From positions 1 to 10,494 of the forward strand of contig JAUVYS010000039.1 of the NCBI GenBank assembly GCA_030602965.1: a stretch of 10,494 nt of DNA, given 5' to 3'. Under the pieces are notes generated by a model. That model was not told where the DNA came from. It saw nothing but the letters and a program-made list of their open reading frames with translations, and made no database searches. Made by a program: the position numbers and the translations under genes. The DNA is from Candidatus Bathyarchaeota archaeon (GTDB lineage Archaea; Thermoproteota; Bathyarchaeia; RBG-16-48-13; JAGMEO01). Shown here in pieces: positions 6,880-10,494 of this stretch. Each line of letters starts with the position of its first letter. Positions within the stretch are counted from its first letter, which is position 1.

Positions 6880-7908
6880 ATGCCAGTTGTTGATAAAGTA
6901 TCTTGGGATTTTAAGAGTGCGGATGAAATAGCCTACAGATTTCCAGATCTATCGTTAAAATACGGCAGTCAAGTTGTTGTCCGCGAAAACCAATGGGGGG
7001 TTTTCTTCCGAGACGGAAAAGCATACGATGTGTTTGGTCCCGGCAGACACACCATAACTAGCAACAATGTTCCCTTATTAACAGGAGCATTAAAGGCCTT
7101 AGGACTAATTGGTGACATCTTTGAATGTGAAGTCGTATTTGTGAGCAACAGTCAAATTGAAGGAAAATTTGGGGGTCAAGCATATTCTGCTCCTAGCGGA
7201 AATATACAGTATCAAGCAGAAATCGGTTACCATGGAACCATGATTTACAAAGTTGAAGATCCAAAACTCTTTGTGATAGAATTTTTTGGTAATAGAGGAG
7301 CAAGCACTTCAAGCGATGTTATAAGATACATCAGAGGCTTCATAAACGAAAAGGTCATAGATGATTTTGGTCATTATGACATTTTCAACTTAGTTAAGAA
7401 CGTTGATGAAACCACAGACAAAGTCGCTCTTAAACTAAGAGATGAAGCAGGACGAATAGGCCTTAGAATAATTGACATAGTCTTTGAAGGGATAAAAATA
7501 CCAGAGGAAGCAAGACGATTTGCCTCTGGCATAGGACAACAGGCAATGGCGATGCAATATATGAAAGAAACTGCCGGGGAACTGCCACCTGGCGGTGGAG
7601 GAGCAGCTGGAGCAGGTTTAGGAGCAGGCATAGGATTAGCTATGGGACAGACAATGGCAAAGTCGATGCAGCAACAACAAGCTCCTGCAAAACCACAGAA
7701 AGTTGTTGTATGCACAAACTGTGGAGCAGAAAATCCTTTCGCAAATAAGTTCTGCGGTAACTGTGGAACATCAATAAAACCCCAAGAAATCAAGTGTCCA
7801 AAATGCGGAACGTTAAATCCACCTTCAAACAAATTCTGCAGTAATTGTGGCGAAAATATCGGCTCAAAGAAACAGAAAAAAAGCTCACGAAAAAAGAAAA
7901 AGAGTTAA
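6880..7908 (+). CDS. SPFH (stomatin/prohibitin-like) protein with two C-terminal zinc ribbons, YdjI/COG4260-like
   Basis: A 342-residue protein. Residues about 25-215 form the SPFH region, recognised by the opening SQVVVRENQWGVFFRDGK, the GPGRHTI turn at 53-59 and the EDPKLFVIE strand at 126-134. Then comes a Gly/Ala/Met-rich hinge at about 234-262 (GLGAGIGLAMG) typical of the YdjI group, two zinc ribbons (C278, C281, C292, C295 and C306, C309, C320, C323) exactly 28 residues apart, and a Lys/Ser tail. There is no N-terminal membrane hairpin, unlike stomatins, so it is probably peripheral. Homologues are often labelled 'virion core protein', but the family is cellular; YdjI of Bacillus subtilis helps bring PspA to the membrane. 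Here the protein follows a small helical protein by 14 bases and precedes an HtpX protease, consistent with a membrane-stress or protease-regulating scaffold. Family assignment is good; the role is inferred. Confidence 0.92.
   Translation: MPVVDKVSWDFKSADEIAYRFPDLSLKYGSQVVVRENQWGVFFRDGKAYDVFGPGRHTITSNNVPLLTGALKALGLIGDIFECEVVFVSNSQIEGKFGGQAYSAPSGNIQYQAEIGYHGTMIYKVEDPKLFVIEFFGNRGASTSSDVIRYIRGFINEKVIDDFGHYDIFNLVKNVDETTDKVALKLRDEAGRIGLRIIDIVFEGIKIPEEARRFASGIGQQAMAMQYMKETAGELPPGGGGAAGAGLGAGIGLAMGQTMAKSMQQQQAPAKPQKVVVCTNCGAENPFANKFCGNCGTSIKPQEIKCPKCGTLNPPSNKFCSNCGENIGSKKQKKSSRKKKKS
7711..7848 (+). repeat. Tandem duplicated zinc-ribbon units in the SPFH gene
   Basis: Two C-x2-C-x10-C-x2-C modules at 7711-7764 and 7795-7848 repeat with an exact 84-base (28-codon) period. 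Shared residues include the N-P pair, N-K-F-C and N-C-G, so this is an internal duplication that has since diverged. Confidence 0.8.
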
Positions 7909-7925
7909 TATTTAATCTCCCTCCC

Positions 7926-7946
7926 TTTTTTTATTACCATTTTTTT
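7926..7946 (+). terminator. Oligo-T terminator after the SPFH gene
   Basis: Two runs of seven T (7926-7932 and 7940-7946) follow the SPFH stop codon by 17 bases, behind a pyrimidine-rich CTCCCTCCC. Archaeal RNA polymerase terminates at such T-runs without needing a hairpin, and none is evident here. Confidence 0.6.
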
Positions 7947-7961
7947 AGTGAAATCACTTCA

Positions 7962-7969
7962 TTAATATA
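7962..7969 (+). promoter_or_regulatory. Candidate TATA element for htpX
   Basis: TTAATATA lies 35-42 bases before the TTG at 8004, a spacing that would give a very short leader. Together with the T-runs just upstream it suggests htpX is transcribed separately from the SPFH gene or as an additional unit. Confidence 0.35.
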
Positions 7970-8003
7970 GAGTGAATATCCTATGTATGGAGAAGAATAG
8001 AAT

Positions 8004-9029
8004 TTGGCAGGTCTAACTCAATTAAAAGGAACAATGGTTCTTACGATACTTATAGCCCTCTCTTTCTTCGCTGCATTTCTTGCAATACTTTTGGCGTTGT
8101 TAGGAATTAATCCTTTATTCTCCGTCTTAGGAGCACTGTTATTCATAATTTTTCAATATGCAATAGGACCTTCGCTCGTTGTAGCTTCTACTCATTTGAG
8201 GTATCTACGTTCAGGAGAGAGCCCGTGGCTTGAATCAGTGGTTAAGGACATTTCAACTAGAAGCGGAATTCCTATGCCACGATTAGCGATAGTCCCTGAT
8301 CCTGATCCTAATGCTTTTACATTTGGCCACACTTCAGGAAACGCGACTCTCGCAGTTCATCAGGGGTTACTCGAAAAATTGAATCAGGAAGAAGTAAAAG
8401 GCGTTTTAGGTCACGAAATTGGCCACATAAAACATAATGATTTTATCATCATGACAATGTTATCTGCTCTACCGTTAATTGCTTATCTAATTGCCAGAGG
8501 CCTCTTCTGGAGCACCGATCTAAGAACAAGTGAAAAGAAGGAAGGAAGAGGAGTTGCACTTTTTGCAGCTGCAATAATATCTTACATCGCATACATAGTC
8601 TCTTCAGTGATTGTTTTGAGACTCAGTAGATTAAGAGAACATTACGCTGATGCTTTTTCAGCGTACATCACAGGCACACCCAGAAGCCTTGAAAGTGCTT
8701 TGACAAAGATAGCTTACGGGCTTTCATTGAAGCCAGGGGAACCAAATGGTGTTAGAATGTTCTACATATCTGATCCCGCGCAAGCTGTTAGTGAAGTCAG
8801 ATCAATATTGAACAAGAAATATCAGTATGACTTGGACAGAGATGGTGTTTTAGATGACAGGGAACTTGCCATTGCCATGGAACACGAAGCTAGGTCGAAT
8901 TGGCGAAGTATAAATGAAGCGTTCATGACGCATCCACCAACATTCAAACGCGTTCTACTTCTACGACAGATTGAAGAAGAGATGAGAAAGGGCAGATACA
9001 CGTTTAAAGATGCTTACAAGTATGTCTGA
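8004..9029 (+). CDS. htpX: HtpX-type M48 membrane zinc metalloprotease with an EF-hand-like loop
   Basis: A 341-residue integral membrane endopeptidase of the M48B group, which cleaves damaged or misfolded membrane proteins. Two N-terminal membrane segments (about 12-33 and 38-60) precede the catalytic zinc motif HEIGH at 137-141 (H137, E138, H141). Further segments lie at about 148-165 and 184-207, and the third zinc ligand is E212 in SRLREHYAD. The C-terminal cytoplasmic part contains DLDRDGVLDDRE at 276-287, which satisfies the EF-hand loop pattern (acids at loop positions 1, 3, 5, 9 and 12, Gly at 6, Leu at 8). The TTG start has GGAG 11 nt upstream and gives the usual polar N-terminus ahead of the first membrane helix; ATG at 8034 is an alternative that would trim it by ten residues. 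It lies downstream of the SPFH gene, and SPFH proteins are known partners of membrane proteases. Catalytic residues are complete. Confidence 0.94.
   Translation: MAGLTQLKGTMVLTILIALSFFAAFLAILLALLGINPLFSVLGALLFIIFQYAIGPSLVVASTHLRYLRSGESPWLESVVKDISTRSGIPMPRLAIVPDPDPNAFTFGHTSGNATLAVHQGLLEKLNQEEVKGVLGHEIGHIKHNDFIIMTMLSALPLIAYLIARGLFWSTDLRTSEKKEGRGVALFAAAIISYIAYIVSSVIVLRLSRLREHYADAFSAYITGTPRSLESALTKIAYGLSLKPGEPNGVRMFYISDPAQAVSEVRSILNKKYQYDLDRDGVLDDRELAIAMEHEARSNWRSINEAFMTHPPTFKRVLLLRQIEEEMRKGRYTFKDAYKYV
8829..8864 (+). other. EF-hand-like calcium-binding loop coding segment inside htpX
   Basis: Twelve codons encode a loop with D at positions 1, 3, 5 and 9, G at 6, a hydrophobic L at 8 and E at 12, the full consensus for calcium coordination. 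Short helices plausibly flank it (KKYQY before, LAIAMEHEARSNW after). It is a single loop, not the usual EF-hand pair. Confidence 0.6.
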
Positions 9030-9059
9030 AGCCCTTGTAGATCATCCAATTTCTTTATC

Positions 9060-9064
9060 TTTTT
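9060..9064 (+). terminator. Possible oligo-T terminator after htpX
   Basis: A T-rich tract (TTTCTTTATCTTTTTAATTTC, T5 at 9060-9064) begins some 20 bases after the htpX stop and before the convergent gene. This composition is typical of archaeal termination, but no hairpin is present. Confidence 0.4.
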
Positions 9065-9105
9065 AATTTCAAATCTCTGGCTAATCGCGTGTGCGTTAAC
9101 AGAAT

Positions 9106-9135
9106 AAAAATATTCTCTGTTTTAAATTGAGAGAA
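9106..9135 (-). terminator. Hairpin plus T-run ending the amidohydrolase gene
   Basis: On the minus strand TTCTCT (9135-9130) can pair with AGAGAA (9118-9113) around an 11-base loop containing the TAA stop, and TTTTT follows at 9110-9106. It resembles a weak intrinsic terminator; the six-pair, AT-rich stem makes this tentative. Confidence 0.35.
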
Positions 9136-10015
9136 CAGTCTTAGGATTATTAATCATAATATCTTCAATAATCTCCTCTTTAATGCCTTCTTTCCGTAGT
9201 CTTGGAAGATATTTTTCAAGTATGTATGTATAACCTGGACCTCGTCCATAAGCTTTCAAATCAGTCCAATGACCAAAATCTAATGAAAATAGAATTTGTT
9301 TTTGAAATCCTGCTTCTAGAAGCTTTTTTAGAATATTGATGTGAAGACTAACAGGCCAATATTTGACCTTTGAGATTTGATCAAACAATAAGTATGCACC
9401 CATCTTAGCAAGTTCTTTATAATAGTTTAAATCTGGATTACGATCGATATGTCCAACCATTACTCTGTTTAATTTAACGCCTTCATTTTTGAGAATCTCT
9501 AATATTTCTACTCCCATCGTCCCAATTGTGGTGTGAATGAAAATTGGTGCATTCGTCTTCAAATGAGCTTTTGCCAAAACTGTAAAGGTTCTCTCTTGAA
9601 GAGGAGTTATGTGGTTATAAGAAGCACCTGATTTTAAGACCCCGCATTTAATGTCAGTGTCTCCCACACCTTTTTCAATATTTTTAATAAAAATATTTGT
9701 AACATCATTGATATTTTTTTGTAAAAGTGTTTCATCTCTCCAACTTGGGCCAGTGGTTGAAATTATATTAACCTTAGATTGCTCTGAAATTTTCTTTAGA
9801 ATCCTAACATTTTGTGCAGGACTACCATCAACGACAGAGTTACCACCTGCACTGCGGTAATATTCTAGTTCCAGGATATTCTTCTCAATGTCTGGTAGAC
9901 ACTCAGTAGGATCCTTCGGATCACGAGGATGAGCATTAAATATGTGAATGTGAGGCATTGTAATTCCTAAATCTTCTGGAGAAATTTCGCCTAATACAGT
10001 TTGAATTTTTTTCAT
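9122..10015 (-). CDS. Phosphotriesterase-family metal-dependent hydrolase
   Basis: A 297-residue cytoplasmic amidohydrolase-superfamily TIM barrel. The N-terminus TVLGEISPEDLGITMPH is the standard opening of the phosphotriesterase/lactonase (Php, PLL) group. The expected metal ligands can be placed: H22 and H24 (HIH, where HEH is usual), a bridging carboxylated-lysine candidate K128 in GVLKSG, H161 in FIHT, H189 in VGHIDRNPD, and D246 in FSLDFG. It is somewhat short for the family (about 310-350), mostly after D246, so the C-terminal substrate loop is reduced. Family members hydrolyse lactones, organophosphates or phosphosugar lactones; the substrate here is unknown. It is divergent from a FAD oxidoreductase across 121 bases and converges on htpX. 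No Shine-Dalgarno site precedes the ATG, so a short-leader or leaderless message is likely. Confidence 0.88.
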   Translation of the reverse strand: MKKIQTVLGEISPEDLGITMPHIHIFNAHPRDPKDPTECLPDIEKNILELEYYRSAGGNSVVDGSPAQNVRILKKISEQSKVNIISTTGPSWRDETLLQKNINDVTNIFIKNIEKGVGDTDIKCGVLKSGASYNHITPLQERTFTVLAKAHLKTNAPIFIHTTIGTMGVEILEILKNEGVKLNRVMVGHIDRNPDLNYYKELAKMGAYLLFDQISKVKYWPVSLHINILKKLLEAGFQKQILFSLDFGHWTDLKAYGRGPGYTYILEKYLPRLRKEGIKEEIIEDIMINNPKTVLSI

Positions 10016-10049
10016 AATCGTTCACAATTAAGACATGTACGAAATTTAC

Positions 10050-10059
10050 TTATTAAAGA
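10050..10059 (-). promoter_or_regulatory. Candidate TATA element for the phosphotriesterase-like gene
   Basis: On the minus strand CTTTAATAAG lies 35-44 bases before the ATG at 10015. Normal archaeal TATA-to-start spacing predicts a leader of roughly 10-15 nt, in line with the absent Shine-Dalgarno site. Confidence 0.4.
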
Positions 10060-10091
10060 TAAGATCAATTCCTTTTTTAAGTTTCTAATAA

Positions 10092-10099
10092 TTATATAA
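10092..10099 (+). promoter_or_regulatory. TATA box of the FAD oxidoreductase gene
   Basis: TTATATAA (followed by A and a purine-rich GATCAT) is a near-ideal archaeal TATA box. It is about 40 bases before the ATG at 10137, predicting a leader of about 12 nt. It is the same palindrome as at 5024-5031. Confidence 0.55.
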
Positions 10100-10136
10100 A
10101 GATCATATCAAATATCTTAATTAAAAAAAATACAGA

Positions 10137-10494
10137 ATGGATGCAGAAATGAAGTATGTAATGGAGAAAGAAAGAAAAATTCCTATTGCTGGTGAATATG
10201 ATGCGGTAGTTGTTGGAGGTGGACCAGCAGGTTTTGGGGCAGCTATAGGAGCTGCAAGAGCAGGAGCAAGTGTAGCTTTAATTGAGATGTATGGTTTTCT
10301 AGGAGGAATGCTGACAGCAGGTTATGTTTCGATGATACCTTGGTATGAGATGCGAGTATGTGGAGGAATTGTTAAAGAATGGAATGATAGGCTTGTTAAG
10401 ATGGGAGGCATAACAAATGCCTGGGGAGAAGACTTAGACAAGCTAAAGGAAAGAGGGGGGTGGATAGGGCCACCCTTTGCCCGTATAGATATGG
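10137..10494 (+). CDS. FAD-dependent oxidoreductase, N-terminal part (cut by window end)
   Basis: The frame runs open from the ATG at 10137 to the window edge, 119 codons. After a charged lead of about 20 residues comes the dinucleotide-binding fold: YDAVVVGGGPAG at residues 21-32 (GxGxxG), helix, and E50 at the end of the second strand to hold the FAD ribose. GGMLTAGYV at 56-64 and the following W-Y-containing stretch match the FAD_oxidored type (PF12831), whose members are flavoproteins annotated as oxidoreductases in many catabolic clusters. The substrate is not predictable from this part. ATGs at 10149 and 10161 are alternative starts; 10137 is chosen for its spacing from the TATA box at 10092. 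The divergent phosphotriesterase-like gene suggests a shared catabolic or detoxifying role, by inference only. Confidence 0.88.
   Translation, partial: MDAEMKYVMEKERKIPIAGEYDAVVVGGGPAGFGAAIGAARAGASVALIEMYGFLGGMLTAGYVSMIPWYEMRVCGGIVKEWNDRLVKMGGITNAWGEDLDKLKERGGWIGPPFARIDM

Noticed and set aside
7374..7832. Long open frame on the minus strand opposite the SPFH gene (152 codons)
   Set aside because: It is the antisense of the zinc-ribbon and Gly/Ala-rich region; its Cys/Pro-rich product reflects the complementary codons, and it has no start context.
6880..7908. Viral origin suggested by the common 'virion core protein' label of this family
   Set aside because: The SPFH plus zinc-ribbon family is cellular in bacteria and archaea, and nothing else nearby is viral.
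1..10494. CRISPR array, tRNA, rRNA, insertion sequence or attachment site
   Set aside because: No regularly spaced direct repeats, cloverleaf, transposase or flanking inverted repeats were found by reading either strand; the gaps are short and AT-rich.

Overview
The window looks like chromosomal DNA of an AT-rich archaeon. The evidence is canonical archaeal TATA elements with short leaders, a chorismate mutase fused to a class I/II aminotransferase, oligo-T stretches in terminator position, purine-rich Shine-Dalgarno sites in front of some genes, and two probable TTG starts. A lineage such as Bathyarchaeia or another poorly cultured archaeal group would fit, but I cannot assign one from sequence alone. 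There is no sign of phage, insertion sequence or CRISPR, and no stretch longer than about 125 bases lacks a gene.

Bases 1-3432 (+) are the end of an aromatic amino acid operon: the last codons of an EPSP synthase (aroA), chorismate synthase (aroC), a chorismate mutase-aminotransferase fusion, and prephenate/arogenate dehydrogenase (tyrA). Each gene overlaps the next (11, 4 and 16 nt), so translation is probably coupled. Together they carry EPSP to chorismate, to prephenate, and on towards tyrosine. The aminotransferase supplies either the last transamination or an arogenate-forming step.

Bases 3454-4146 (-) encode a HAD-superfamily phosphatase-like protein that converges on tyrA. Bases 4228-9029 form the most interesting region. 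It holds a zinc-ribbon protein (-) and, divergent from it, a coiled-coil/PH(GRAM)-like/zinc-ribbon protein, a small charged helical protein, an SPFH (stomatin/prohibitin-like) protein with two C-terminal zinc ribbons, and an HtpX-type membrane zinc protease. The protein classes recall bacterial envelope-stress loci (the YdjGHI partners of PspA in Bacillus; SPFH proteins that modulate membrane proteases, such as HflKC-FtsH; HtpX). No PspA homologue is visible, so this may be an archaeal membrane-quality-control island built differently. The HtpX protein also carries a textbook-looking EF-hand loop, which raises the possibility of calcium control.

Bases 9122-10015 (-) encode a short phosphotriesterase-family amidohydrolase. 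Divergent from it, the start of a FAD-dependent oxidoreductase (10137 to the window edge) lies behind a strong TATA element. This pair looks metabolic or catabolic and unrelated to the membrane island; its substrate cannot be read from the sequence.
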